Below, piece by piece: positions 23,601 through 34,802 of a stretch of 64,000 nt of DNA (position 1 is the first letter of the stretch; every line of letters starts with the position of its first letter). The notes beneath the pieces are model-generated. The model did not search any database and was not told where the DNA came from. It saw nothing but the letters and a program-made list of their open reading frames with translations. The DNA is from Coccinella septempunctata. Lineage: Eukaryota; Arthropoda; Insecta; Coleoptera; Coccinellidae. The position numbers and the translations under genes are program-made. The stretch covers positions 11,509,001 through 11,573,000 of the forward strand of contig NC_058198.1 of assembly GCF_907165205.1 (NCBI RefSeq). The letters run 5' to 3'.

Positions 23601-25400
23601 AGTTCAATATTGTGGTTCTTGTTGAAATGAAAACTTGACTTAAATATAAATAAAATAAAAATATAATTAATTCAGTGGTGTTAAATTAACTGATATAAAC
23701 GTCTAAGCTGATGCAGAATTTCTTCAGCGGCTTGTTGAAACAACATGTCGTTCACATAAATGCAACACAATTTATGCAGCACGAACTCTGTTTTCATGTC
23801 TTGACTTCCAATAGACGGTTAATACTTGACAAGCCTTATAGGATTATCAGAAGAAGTCTTTACCTCACAGTTTCATGTACCTATACTCCAACCATGACAA
23901 CTTTGATGATCGATATTCCTCGAAAATTATGATGGGTTTTCTATCCCAACACCACAAAAAAATTGAAATGCGTATACGTCGTTTTTTCGTGCTAGAATGG
24001 ATAAACCTTTTGTTGCTAAAGATGGTTTGGGTGTTGATAAGGTTTATGCACGAATAGTCATTTTTTTTTAAAAGATAAAATAGGTAAACTCATTGAGTTG
24101 AATTTTTTAATTTTGTCGACAGTGACATACACTTTAGGAGAGTGATTGATGTTTTTGAAGTGTTATCCAAAACATGCGTTGTTCGTAGGGTAGTAATGTT
24201 GATGTAGGTATTCTTATAACTGCGATTTCGATTTTTGAGATAACTCATTAATCACTTCCTTACGAAAATGGAATGTTTTTGGAAAGTCTTCACATCAATC
24301 ACTGCTGAAGGGTAGGTCATTGACCCCAAAATACATAAAAAAATGAAAATTTCTATTCAATTCTTTGAATCACTTCATCCATACCAGAAAAGAGCTTATA
24401 AAAAGCCTCATATATAACCAAATCATCAATTTCAAGCACTAGGACCCCCATTCGTTTGAATTCAGTTGAATTGATGAAAAATTGCGTAATTAAAATAAAG
24501 ACTGACTTATTCTGACATTTTTTCACAAAATAGTCTTGATAAAATTCGAATTCTCTAGTTACTTCGAAATTTTATAATTTCCACTTTTCCAAAACATATG
24601 GAACTTTCACCTTTACAATTTTGAATAATACGATCAATACTTGCGTGTGCCACTGTGTCAGCAGGAATGCTTGTTTATAGAATAAGTTCATTTCCTGAAA
24701 CGCAACTGATATACTCAGTATGGGCCAGAAAAAAATTTGAGCAATCTTGGGGATCAAAGAAAAAAGAATGTGGTACAGAAATTCATTTCTATCAAGCAAA
24801 GGTCCTTGGAGATTGGGACAAATCATATCTCAAAAAAAGCCGAATTCGTGCAATTCGCGGTATTTACTGATAAAAAGATTCTTTTCTTAACATTGACAGG
24901 TTGGAGGTTTTTTAATTTTTTTTGTATTTGGGAAGAGAAAATGGGGTAATATCTAATATCGATTATTTTGGAAATGATGAACGCTTTCGTGGAGTATGCT
25001 TAGTATACTTAGTTCATGAATTTTGTGACCGTTTCAAAAAGTGCCGATGCTTGTCAACCAAATGTTCATTTATGTGAAATGAAATTTTTACTCCCTTATA
25101 ACTGAATAGTTTTTTGCCTCAAAGAGCGATAAATTCTCATCAACCAACCCCATATACGCTCCAGGAACTCAGAAGACTTTTACCGGAATTCTGGAGAGAA
25201 ATTGATCAAGGCTATACTTCAACAATCTGATTTAAAGTATGCAAAAGCGTTGTCAGGCTATGGTTGATGATGACGATGAGGCCATACCTTACTGAGCTCT
25301 ACTTTTTGAATTTTTTGAGTGAACTGATTTTGTACAACAAATACTAAATAAATTTTCGCCTGAAACTGTGGAACTGGGCACAATAATGAGTTAGATAAGT
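20672..25400. other. MICU3 3' flank and gene-poor DNA
   Basis: After the MICU3 3' UTR I see no convincing gene. Frames up to about 84 codons are AT-driven. A fragment at 23995..24055 matches the interior of the element at 19877..20471. ATTTATTTATTTATTC at 22732 and the TTTA tract at 25411 look like 3' tails of small retroposons, but no body was identified. Confidence 0.4.
21091..21096 (+). terminator. Likely MICU3 polyadenylation signal
   Basis: AATAAA lies 420 bp after the MICU3 stop codon, the first canonical signal I noticed in the 3' flank. The usual GU-rich downstream element is not obvious, so use of this site is inferred. Confidence 0.5.
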
Positions 25401-25410
25401 GAGTAAACAT

Positions 25411-25450
25411 TTTATTTATTTATTTATCTATTTATTTATTTATTTATTCA
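25411..25450. repeat. (TTTA)n microsatellite
   Basis: Ten near-perfect TTTA units, one interrupted by TCTA. Similar tracts occur at 22732, 46796 and 51207. Confidence 0.85.
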
Positions 25451-25920
25451 TTCCACTTTTCCATATACAATAATATAGGACCTATAGGGGGCCATGTTGC
25501 CCGTACATAGGATGGCCTTTACAAACTAAAATATAATTAAATTTATCTAATATAACATTTTATTGATCCCGATTTTTGTACTTTCTTTTTTCTCTTTTTA
25601 CACTTATATTTCTATTATGTCTTTGGGTTTTTTCATCACTTCTGCATTTCATCATATTATCAGTCAATTTTTACTTCTCTTATAACTTTTTTAACAACTT
25701 ATTTTCGGCACTTAAGTTCTTTAAACTATTAAGTAAAACATTAAAATACTTTCTGGCATAACTTATATAGCTCATTTTTCCCTTTGTTAATGTATTTCTT
25801 GACTGTTCAACACTTCAACACATTTAGTGCTCTCAAATTTAAAATTGGTGAAAATAATTGGAAACTCTTGAAACAGCTAGTCTCAGAATTTCTGAACTTC
25901 CTTAACTTTTGTGGAGCCAT

Positions 25921-26760
25921 ATACAGAGTGTTTTCAAAGATGAGCTTTTTTTTGATAGCAGGTAGGTAGAAGTCATCAAATTTCGCCAAAAATTGTCTAT
26001 ATAAAACATTCAAAATGTCTGAGCTATAACCCCTAGAAGTTCGACAAAATTTAATTAAATTTCAAGTACGGGACTGTGGAAGGTTACACCGGCATCGAAA
26101 AAAAGAAACAAAACATAAAGATATGGTTGCACTGAATTCAGTACTTGCGAGTCTATCTAGTTAGTTGCTTCAGGTCACTCGAATAAATAGTTGTATTGGG
26201 CGATTTATAGGGAAAAAATAGTAGAAAATTGAGACAGTTCATTGAAAGTGCTTATATCGTCAAAGTGTTACCCTATTTCATCCCATTTTTACAACGATTG
26301 TTGAAGGGCTCAAACGAGAAGAAGATTGTGATAACCATTATAAAAAAAATTGTGAATAATTTAGACGAATTTTATTGATGAGATTTTGAACTAATAATCA
26401 ATTTTTTTACATTTGGTTCTGATTATTTTTCTGTCAGTTAGTATCGAAATGTTATCGTTCAAGTTACTAAATAATGAGAAAAATTTGGCAATCTAAAGTT
26501 TCCATTTTCATTTCCATGTAAAAAACGAACTGACCAATATCCGAAACGAAACCATATGGTTGAGTCAGTCATCAGGACATAAGTTTTTTCCAATTGCTTT
26601 GCGATCATTCAGATATCAAAGGATCGTATTAGGATCTATTTCGGTAACTATTTTCAATTTATTTTTCAACTTTGTCATTTTGATATTTTGTCTAGGTGAT
26701 TTTCGGTGAAACGATTTATTTTTACCAGTTCTACCTTCACCCTTGAATACACCCTGTATA
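25921..26760. mobile_element. Inverted-repeat element, family B, copy 1
   Basis: An 840-bp element with ends TACAGAGTGTTTTCAAAGAT and ACACCCTGTATA. Its partner, in the opposite orientation, is at 36511..37400; shared blocks include AACTTCTAGGGGTTGTA and TTTCACCAAAAATCGCCTAT in one orientation and their inverses in the other. No coding capacity. Confidence 0.65.
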
Positions 26761-27469
26761 CATCATCATGATTGGTGAATGGCGAAAGGATTCTGGCAGT
26801 TTTCGATTCTTCCATAAACTAATAATGGCGAATAGTCTTTATCCCCACCTCCCAAGAACACGTAAATATTCATGACTTTTGTTTTCTGAACATTCGTCCT
26901 CCCCTAGTGAACGAAATTTCCATACCCCGAGGAAATGCATAACATCCGAACAATACAATGCAACATACTTCACTCGCGGCTATATATAGAAGGACCTTAT
27001 TAAACGATGAGTTCGCTCCTGATCGGTATCAATAAATATATCCATTTAAATATTTATATCTGCCCCTTTATCGCTCGGCTTTCTTTCAGATCTTGCCTCT
27101 ATAATAATACATTTTTCGCACCTGTTACCTTTACCTAGGCCGGCCCCTATTGAACATAGGCAGCGGTGTAAAATTATTTTTCATCCCTATCGTGAGGGGG
27201 TATCTATTACAATTGAATTCGAGCATTAGCTTTTTGTGTGACATTAATTATTAACAGGCCTATCATTCGGATTATGATTGGGGAAGAAAAAAATTACTAT
27301 AATTGAATAAGTTTTCTATTCCGATGTTATCTGGAATTAGATCGATTCCAAGTGATCTGGTTTAATTTGAATATCGACATTGCTGATGTGTTCATTATTT
27401 GATATAATTTCGATAGAATTCACCAAGCATTTTACAAGAAAGGATTGTTTTGATTATTATCTCTTTTTA
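26761..27469. promoter_or_regulatory. Repeat-poor island, possible regulatory DNA
   Basis: Less AT-rich than its surroundings, with no long ORF and no repeat partner noticed in the window. It contains CACCTGTTACC, TTTATCGCTCGG and a TATATATAG box near 26983. A regulatory role is inferred only from composition and lack of repeats. Confidence 0.2.
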
Positions 27470-27758
27470 ATAACATTGTGAATATTGGCAATTTTCCTAC
27501 TGAGTTTCGAAAGTCATAGGAATTTTAAAATGAGGAAAGAATTCTTCTAATCCTATTAGTTATCGAGCCATTACTTTATTGAGTGTTCCTTTCTAGACAC
27601 AATTCTTTTTAGAGTTGAGGACGCTCTACAAAATTGTCAGGGGAGTTTCAGAAAAAATAGAAATTGATATGATTAGGTTCTGAGACTCACCATTTTTGAT
27701 TAATTAGGTTTCAATGATAAATTGAAAACAGGAACAACATTTGTCGATTTTTTTGCAT
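27470..27758 (+). pseudogene. LINE A reverse transcriptase relic, 5' part
   Basis: A decayed non-LTR retrotransposon. Across frameshifts it reads NIVNIGNFPTEFRKS, then SYRAITLLSVP and finally TTFVDFF, matching the first conserved blocks of Jockey/CR1-type reverse transcriptases. It stops where the mariner begins and resumes after it at 31160, so both parts are one element split by insertion. Confidence 0.6.
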
Positions 27759-28371
27759 TATACGAGGATGTATCGATATTTAGTTAGCCTATAAACCAGT
27801 TCCATGCATAAAAAAATATTGCGCTACCATAGCAAAGCACAATAACTCATTAGAAGTGTCAGGGTGAAGTTTGAGATCAAAAAAGTAAACCAGAGTTAAG
27901 CAATAAATCAACAGAAAGAAGATCTCCACAGAAATTGTGAAAATCGAAAAATTGGAGTATCGAGCCATCATCAAGTACATGTATTTAAAACTGTTAAGAG
28001 GTAAGCAGATTTATGAAGATATGCTTAATACCCTTGGTGATCAATGTCCTTCGTATGCGACCGTGAAAACTTGGACAGCAAGCTTCAAAAGAGGTGAATT
28101 TTCCATTGAAGATGATGACCGATCGGGAAGGCCAGTTTCTGTGTCAGTCCCCGAAAATATCGATGCAGTTCATGACATGATTCTATCAGACCGTCGAATT
28201 GGGCTAAAACGGATATCTGAAGCACTGAATATTTCATACGAACGCGTTCATCATATAATTCACGTCAATTTGGACATGAGAAAAATTGCTGCAAAATGGA
28301 TCGCCAAATGTTTGAATGTTGATCAAAAGCGTGCAAGGATAGAAGCATCGAGTTCGATCTGTGCTCGATTT

Positions 28372-30167
28372 ATAATAATAATATAATAATAATTTTATTC
28401 ATTCTTTAGGACAGGTTACATCTGTATAGAACACGTCAGAAATGAAAAATTAAGAAAAATAGATTAATACCCTAGTAACAAAGAAAAGTACCTAAATGAA
28501 AAAAATCCATAAACCTCAAACAATAGACAAATTCAAAAATTCACCAACACTATAAAAACAATTCACAATCAATAACTCCTTTATTTCTCTCTTGAATTCT
28601 CTGTACTCCAAAACTTTTAACTTCTCTGGAAGATGATTAAAAAGCTTGATACCACAGTACATGGGTGAGTGTTCAAATTTAGTTGTTCTATGTTTTGGAA
28701 TACAGAGAATATCCTTATGCCTGGTATTGTAACAATGAAAATCAGAGCATTTCTTCAGTGAACCAATGTTTCTTTTAATATATAGTAAACATTCAAGTAA
28801 AAAAATACAGGGAAAACTCAACAATCTGCTCCCAACAAAGTAGGGTCTACAGGACTCCATAGGTGAAAGATTGAATATGAGTCGAATGATCTTCTTCTGT
28901 GCGATAAATACACGATAACTTGTAGACGACTCGCCCCATAATACTACGTTATAACTCAGATGAGAGAAGACAAGTGAGTAATAAATACAAATTAGAGATT
29001 CCTTTGGTAGAATCTGCTTGAGACTCCTAATGGCGAAGTATGCACTACCCAATTTCGAACAAACTGAGTCAACATGATTCTTCCAACTCAGAACCCCGTC
29101 AACCCACAGTCCGAGGAACTTTACACAATCGGAATTCTTCAACTCACCTGTCGAAAGTTTCAAGCTCAGCTGGCAATTCATATCTCGCGACTGAAAGTAC
29201 AGGAGATCAGTCTTATTTATATTCAGGATTATAGAATTCCGAAAACACCAATCAGTAAAACAGCGCACTACAAGTTCACACCTAGCTGTGAGTTCAACAA
29301 GGCTGGATGCTCGAATTATAAAAGAAGTATCGTCAGCAAACAAGACTATTTTGATATGTGCTAAGATCGATGCATAAACAATAACATAAAGAGGAAGATC
29401 ATTGATAAATAAAATAAATAAAAGAGGTCCCAATACAGAACCCTGCGGGACTCCTAGTTCCGTCAGATATTTGGAAGATTCTTGCTGGCCTACACGAACG
29501 TAGAAGTCCCTGTTTTCCAGAAAATCTCTAACCCAGTCGAGAAAGACACCCCTAAATCCGAGGCTATACAACTTAGCCAGAATAAAATCGAAATTCAAAC
29601 AGTCGAATGCTCTCGACTCATCAAAAAAAAGTCCTGCCACATGCGATTCGCCATCCAAGCAGTCGTATACAAAATTGATCAAGTCGCAAGCAGCTGTATT
29701 GGTCGACCGGTTGAGTCGAAAGCCATGTTGGCTTTCTGTGATCAACGAAAATTTATTTAAGTAATCCAACATTCTATTGAGAATTAGTTTCTCCATGACT
29801 TTCGACAGAGTGCTCAAGAGAGATATTGGACGATAATTCGCAATATCGTCAGCAGCATTCTTCTTGTGTACGGGAATAACCTTAGCAGTTTTTAAGACGC
29901 TAGGAAACCTGCCTGAAGTGACCGACAAGTTAATCAGATGGGCGAGATGCTCAGAGATATAAGGTGAGAGAACCCTCAAAACCCTAACGGAAATCATGTC
30001 ATACCCAGAGCTATTTTTATTTTTCAGGCCATTGATAACGGCATGGACCTCCTCGGTAACTACCGGAAAGAAAAAGAAGTTTCTATCCGATAGCGGCTCA
30101 GTTGTACAGGAGCTCGATAGCCCGTTCCGGAAATGCTGGTTTAAACTTGCAGAACAAATGTTGGAAA
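28372..30167 (-). mobile_element. LINE B, 5'-truncated non-LTR retrotransposon inside the mariner
   Basis: Minus strand; the 3' end is the (ATT)n tail at 28371..28395, and the 5' end is lost near 30167. ATTT occurs at both borders (28368..28371 and 30168..30171), a possible short target duplication; removing the insert restores the mariner reading across CTCGATTTGAAAACGAT. The length is about 1.8 kb. Confidence 0.85.
28516..30166 (-). pseudogene. LINE B reverse transcriptase, largely intact but truncated
   Basis: An open frame runs from the truncation point near 30166 to a stop at 28516, about 550 codons, with no frameshift seen. It holds the reverse transcriptase domain: VTEEVHAVINGLKNKNSSGY, IPVHKKNAADDIANYRPISL, QHGFRLNRST, GLFFDESRAFD, GVPQGSVLGPLLFILFINDL and the catalytic FADD (YxDD-type) in IVLFADDTSF. 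The C-terminus has CYNTRHKD and EHSPMYCGIKLFNHLPEKLK, common at the end of insect LINE ORF2s. Consensus blocks suggest Jockey/CR1 relatives, with the endonuclease lost to 5' truncation. GLFFDESRAFD differs from the usual D..KAFD in a few residues. It is the youngest-looking LINE here. Confidence 0.8.
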
Positions 30168-30453
30168 ATTTGAAAACGATATAGACTTCTTAAACCGAAT
30201 TGTTACTATGGATGAGACTTGGGTACATTTCTACGATCCAGAAACAAAGCAATAATCGATGGAACATCGACACTGGTTCTCCAAGACCTAAGAAGTTTCG
30301 TGTCCAAAAATCTGCTGAAAAAGTTCTTGCTTCAGTTTTTTGGGATTGCCATGGAGTCATCATGATTGATATTTTGGATGAGGGTAGAACAATAACCGGA
30401 GATTACTATTCGACATTACTGACCACTCTAAGGGAAAAATTGAAGAGAAAAGA

Positions 30454-30473
30454 GAGAGAGAGAGAGAGAGAAA
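30454..30473. repeat. (GA)n microsatellite in the mariner
   Basis: A run of about ten GA units interrupts the transposase between its first and second catalytic blocks. Confidence 0.85.
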
Positions 30474-30558
30474 GCTATCCAAAGGAGTTTTGTTTTTGCA
30501 GGACAACGCCCCTGCACACAAATCTCATGTTGCCATGCAAAAAATTCGTAATTTAGGT

Positions 30559-30842
30559 ATCGATTGAAATTTATTCTGGGAGGATTCTGCATCTCTTCAT
30601 AACTTTTTTAGGGTTTTCACTCCCAATCTCTGAAACAAAATCAATTAAAAATGAAATCAACGATTTGCTCCTGCGTAAATTCTTGCACTAATTTGTCAGG
30701 AGCAAATTAACTAAAAAAAATTGTTGCCTGACAATGAACTCAAAATAAATAACGTTGAAATAATTCTAAGTTGTAACGTTTCGGTGTCTATATCAGACTC
30801 CTTCATCAGACGAAAAATCTCTTTTTGAAAATCTTCTGAATT
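30559..30842 (-). mobile_element. Penelope-like 3' tail inserted in the mariner
   Basis: A 284-bp copy of the recurrent tail in minus orientation, with TCCTTCATCAGACG, TTGTTGCCTGACAATGAACT and CAAATCGTTGATT-type blocks. It is flanked by GTAATTTAGG on both sides (30549..30558 and 30843..30852), a 10-bp target duplication. Excision on paper restores the mariner reading KIRNLGFELL. No protein is encoded. Confidence 0.75.
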
Positions 30843-31159
30843 GTAATTTAGGGTTTGAATTACTAGAACACATCCCTTATTCACCAGATTTGGCTCCATC
30901 CGACTATCATCTCTTTCATCAACTGAAAAAAAGTTTAAACGGTCGTCAATTTTCTTCCAACTAGGAGGTAGTAAAAGCTGTGGAGGCCTGGTTTGCAGAG
31001 CAAGAAGAAACTTTTTTTTTAAAGGTCTAGAGACGTTGCAGGTTCGCTGTAATAAATGTATTCAATTAAGAGGAGAATATGTTGAGTAATAAAATATTTT
31101 GACATTGAAATTTTGTTTGGTTCTATAGTAGACTAAGAATTTTTCAACATATCCTCGTA

Positions 31160-31560
31160 TGATACAGTATGGAAGGATGTATTGATTTTTCAACATTATA
31201 CCCATCTGAAGTGTAGAAAATGGTTCGTTTACTAGAAAATATACTGTCAGATAAAAAGTTTCCTGTTTTTGTTGACGATAATAGTCGCAATTTCAAAACT
31301 TTGAATGACGGTTTTCCACAAGAACCTTAGCACTTCTTCAATTTATATCTGTATGATATCCCTACTACTTTTTCTGTGAAATCTTTATACGCTGATGATA
31401 TTGCCCTCGCATTCCGTCATGCTGATTTTACATGTATAATGAATCTGAATCTACAGATTCCCTCTGGAATTTTTTTCGATGGAGAAATCCATCTTTGCAG
31501 AGAGAGATGCCATTCAATATCCATTATTTCAGATTTTTTTGTAAACAGTGTCATTTCTTA
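31160..31560 (+). pseudogene. LINE A reverse transcriptase relic, 3' part
   Basis: Resumes directly after the mariner with YDTVWKDVL, completing the block F-V-D...Y-D-T-V-W begun before it, then SDKKFPVFVDDNSRNF, NLYLYDIPTTFSVKSLYADD (catalytic motif) and ALAFRH. Several frameshifts are present. It is homologous to the fragment at 38540..38870. Confidence 0.65.
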
Positions 31561-33700
31561 AATTCGACTACAGTCACGGGGAGTTAGGGATTTTTCACTT
31601 GTGTTTTCCCCTTACCCCTAAGCTCTTGTATTATACCCTACGTCAAATTGTATGGTACCTACTTATTGTTTGATGTTGACATTATTGTGGTCTTTATAAA
31701 AGATTATTATTTTATATGATATTGAAAATCATCAAATATTTTTTTAATTCAAATAACGTTCACTCACTAATGTTATTCTGCTTCAGGTCAGCGTGGTGTT
31801 AATAATCCTAGTGACACGTTCATTGTGAAAAACTTCATCATATACTCAATGAACGGAAATTTTTCCATTACGTTAATGGTTCCTAAACGAGGTAAATTTG
31901 TACAAATATTAATATTTGGAGTATCATTATATTCCACCGAATAAAGTGGTTTTTATTCAGCTAATGGTTTCTATCCAGTGAAAAAATTATTATTTATATC
32001 ATCATTAGGCCTAGTGACATTGAAATTAAAAGACCCCTTTATGGTTTGGATGGTATGAACACTTGAGGGGGTTGTTGTTAAAATGTGAATTACCAGAGTC
32101 AATTCTTTTTGGTTTACAGAATTGCAACCTAAAAGACTCATCCGATATCATCTTCAATCGCTCCTGACTGGAGGTTTCTTTCTATACAAATGCAATTGTG
32201 GTGTTATTTCATCCTCAGTCGATCACAGTCAAGAACATAAATAATAATCATACTTAATTTCTTCAAGATCTCAATACGATAAAAAACAAATATGTTATGT
32301 AGGGTTGGGTATGAGCCCGGGATAGAATTAATATTTGTTCAACCAATACTTCAAAATAAAAACGCTGAAACTTATATTTGAATTCTCCCATTTTCTGGTA
32401 ATAAAATTGAGTCTTTTTTTCAAACCCTTAGCCACCACCCCATCTAATTTCCGATTTTCAAATGATAAAAAATACTATGTGTAGGATTGTTGGAAAGCTT
32501 ACGGAATATGTCATTTCGCCATAATCTTTTTTTTTAATTTTGTGGTCAACAGATTATAAACAAAAGTCCCTAGAAAAAAATACAATTAATAGTTTCTCAA
32601 CAAATAACTTGAAATCAAGACCCTGAAACACGTTTATTGCATTTATTTTTTAGAAATGAATTGTATATTTTTCTCCAACTCTTCAGCCGAACCCTATCCA
32701 TGGTTTTTCAAAAACCTTGTATCATGTGTTCGCAGCTCAGCGAAAATGGAATCTCACAATTTGATTGTTTTTGGAATAGCTACAAATATGTACTCAAATG
32801 TGCGTTATGTTCTCATTAGAAGATTGGTTGGTTGGTTTAAATAAATGCTTTGAAAACTGAAGCCTCATCTATGCAAATTCCTAAAACATGGGTAAACACG
32901 AGTTTTGACTTCGATAATAGGGTATGAAATTCCGATAGACTTATCGATATTAAAAAAAAAAGAAAATTTGACCTGAAAAAATTTGTTTTTGTATCTAGGA
33001 GAGTATTTCAAAAAATCTTCAGTTCAAATTGTTAGTTCTCGATGAATCGAAGCAAATATATTCATAAAAAAAATTAAACATCATATTGCTTGGAAAATAG
33101 TTAAAAAATATTTGAAAGTGAACTTTGCTACTTTTTCTCTCATGTTTAGGAGAATTTTTTCTCGCAGTTAGCCAAAATTTATTTCCCCATCATATTTTCG
33201 GCCCTGATTACATTTTTCGAAGTCCATTATATTTTGATGAAAATATTCACCCTGATCTTATTCTGACAACGCCCCATGCTGTTCTGAAATTTTTCTAACT
33301 GAGAACGAAGAATTTTTTTACTACTTACAAATTGTTTACCATCTGAAGACTACTTGAAATTACTATGCGCGACATTTGGAGTCCAGGTTTTGTGCAGATT
33401 CCGAAAAAGACAGTTGAAAAAACTCAAAATATTCAAAAGTGACACTTGTTATTTTTTTCTTCCATGTATATAAGTACTTCCACTCACTGATCACTAAATT
33501 CGTGTCTTCCTAGTATTCCCCCATGTTGTTTTGAATTCATCTTAATGAGAATGCGGAACTTTTTTCACAAAAATTTTTTAACCTCTAAAGACCTTTTGTA
33601 ATTACTGAAAGCGATATTTGGAACCCCCAAGGTAGTTGAAATATACTTCGTAGACTTCACAAATCCTTCCACATGCCCTTAAATCAATTTTATTCATATA
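31561..33700. other. No gene seen
   Basis: AT-rich sequence. Short frames only; no repeat with a partner in the window was recognised apart from the edges. Confidence 0.4.
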
Positions 33701-34112
33701 TCGATTGAAATTTATTTTGGGAGGATTTTGCATCTCTTCACAAACCTTTTAGGGCTTTCACTCCCAATCTCTGAAACAAAATCAATTAAAAATGAAATCA
33801 ACGATTTGCTCCTGCGTGAATTCTTGCACTAATTTGTCAGGAGCAAATTAACTAGAAAAAATTGTTGCCTGACAATGAACTCAAAATAAATAACGTTGAA
33901 ACTATAATTCTTCGTAACGTTTCGGAGTCTATATCAGACTCCTTCATCAGACGAAAAAATCTACTTTTGAAAATCTTCTGGAATTGTCGCTTTTTGTCTG
34001 ACATTAATTGTGCAAGAATTCACGCAGGAGCAAATCGTTGATTTCATTTTTAATTGATTTTGTTTCAGAGATTGGGAGTGAAAGCCCTAAAAGGTTTGTG
34101 AAGAAATTTTAT
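33700..34112. mobile_element. Penelope-like tail in fold-back arrangement
   Basis: The left arm (33700..33846, minus orientation, beginning TCGATTGAAATTTATTTTGG) is mirrored by the right arm (34009..34104, GCAAGAATTCACGCAGGAGC to AGATTGGGAGTGAAAG). Between them lies the TCCTTCATCAGACG tail. Two copies in opposite orientation thus share one core. A similar arrangement is at 55068..55530. Confidence 0.65.
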
Positions 34113-34141
34113 TCATCTTACTTCAATAAAAACATCACATA

Positions 34142-34802
34142 TACAGGCTGAGTCTTTGACTAGTACAAATATTTTAGCAGTAGATTCTTGAGGTCAGAAC
34201 ATACACTTATTTTTTCTACCATTTTTTCCGATTCGGCCCTGATAAGAATATAAAGCTTTTTTATTTTTTCATAATGAGCTGTGCCATCTCTGGAAAAATG
34301 AAATTATCTTCAGAATAACTGGCTAAATCTGTGACACTACACATCTGTGGATCTTTCAAAAAGAGTTGCCATTTTTCGAATTTCACAGATATTTTTCATT
34401 TTCAACATAAAATCACTCGAAAACGGCGCATTATACGAGAAAATGTGAATAATACCTTCATTTCACAAATTTACAATTTAGTGTCAAGAGTTGGATTCTT
34501 TGAATTTTTGGTATTTTTATGATACATAATGGTCATAATGCGAACACTGGAAGACGTGCGTGATATCTTGTGTTCGAAAAAGATTCATCAAATAAATGAA
34601 AAACTATAACCCGAAATTCATTTCATTCGATAAAGCCGTTTTTGTGAGATAGAACTAAAATAACATGTTTTATGGTTTTTCAACAGCCTGTATCTTTCAA
34701 ACCGAGCCGATTCAGAAAAAATGGTAAAGGAAAAAAATGTTTCTTTTGACTTCAAGAAACTACTCTGAAAATATTTGTAGGAGTCAAAGACTCACCCTGT
34801 AT
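34142..34802 (+). mobile_element. Family A element, copy 3
   Basis: About 660 bp, ends TACAGGCTGAGTCTTTGACT and GTCAAAGACTCACCCTGTATA. Internal blocks TAATGAGCTGTGCCA and ACATCTGTGGATCTTTCAAA are shared with copies 4, 6 and 7. It directly follows the Penelope-like fold-back. Confidence 0.75.

Larger units (their letters stand above)
27937..31020 (+). pseudogene. mariner transposase pseudogene in three pieces
   Basis: Piece 1 (27937..28371) holds the paired helix-turn-helix region: EDMLNTLGDQCPSYATVKTW, EDDDRSGRPVS and LKRISEALNISYERVHHII. Piece 2 (30168..30558) resumes at ENDIDFLNRIVTMDETWVHF (first Asp), then drifts through frameshifts and a GA tract to LQDNAPAHKSHVAMQ (second Asp). Piece 3 (from 30853) gives GFELLEHIPYSPDLAPSDYH (third Asp), then the C-terminus with EVVKAVEAWFAEQEETFF. 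All three DD34D aspartates are still encoded, but stops, frameshifts and two insertions make the gene dead. MDETWVHFYDPETKQ places it with insect mariners; I did not resolve the subfamily. Confidence 0.85.
27761..31159 (+). mobile_element. mariner element, itself interrupted by LINE B and a Penelope-like tail
   Basis: The ends read TACGAGGATGTATCG at 27761 and AACATATCCTCGTA at 31146..31159, imperfect inverted repeats flanked by TA. Transposase coding lies at 27937..28371, 30168..30558 and 30843..31020. Without the two insertions (28372..30167 and 30559..30842) the element would be about 1.3 kb, the usual mariner size. Confidence 0.8.
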
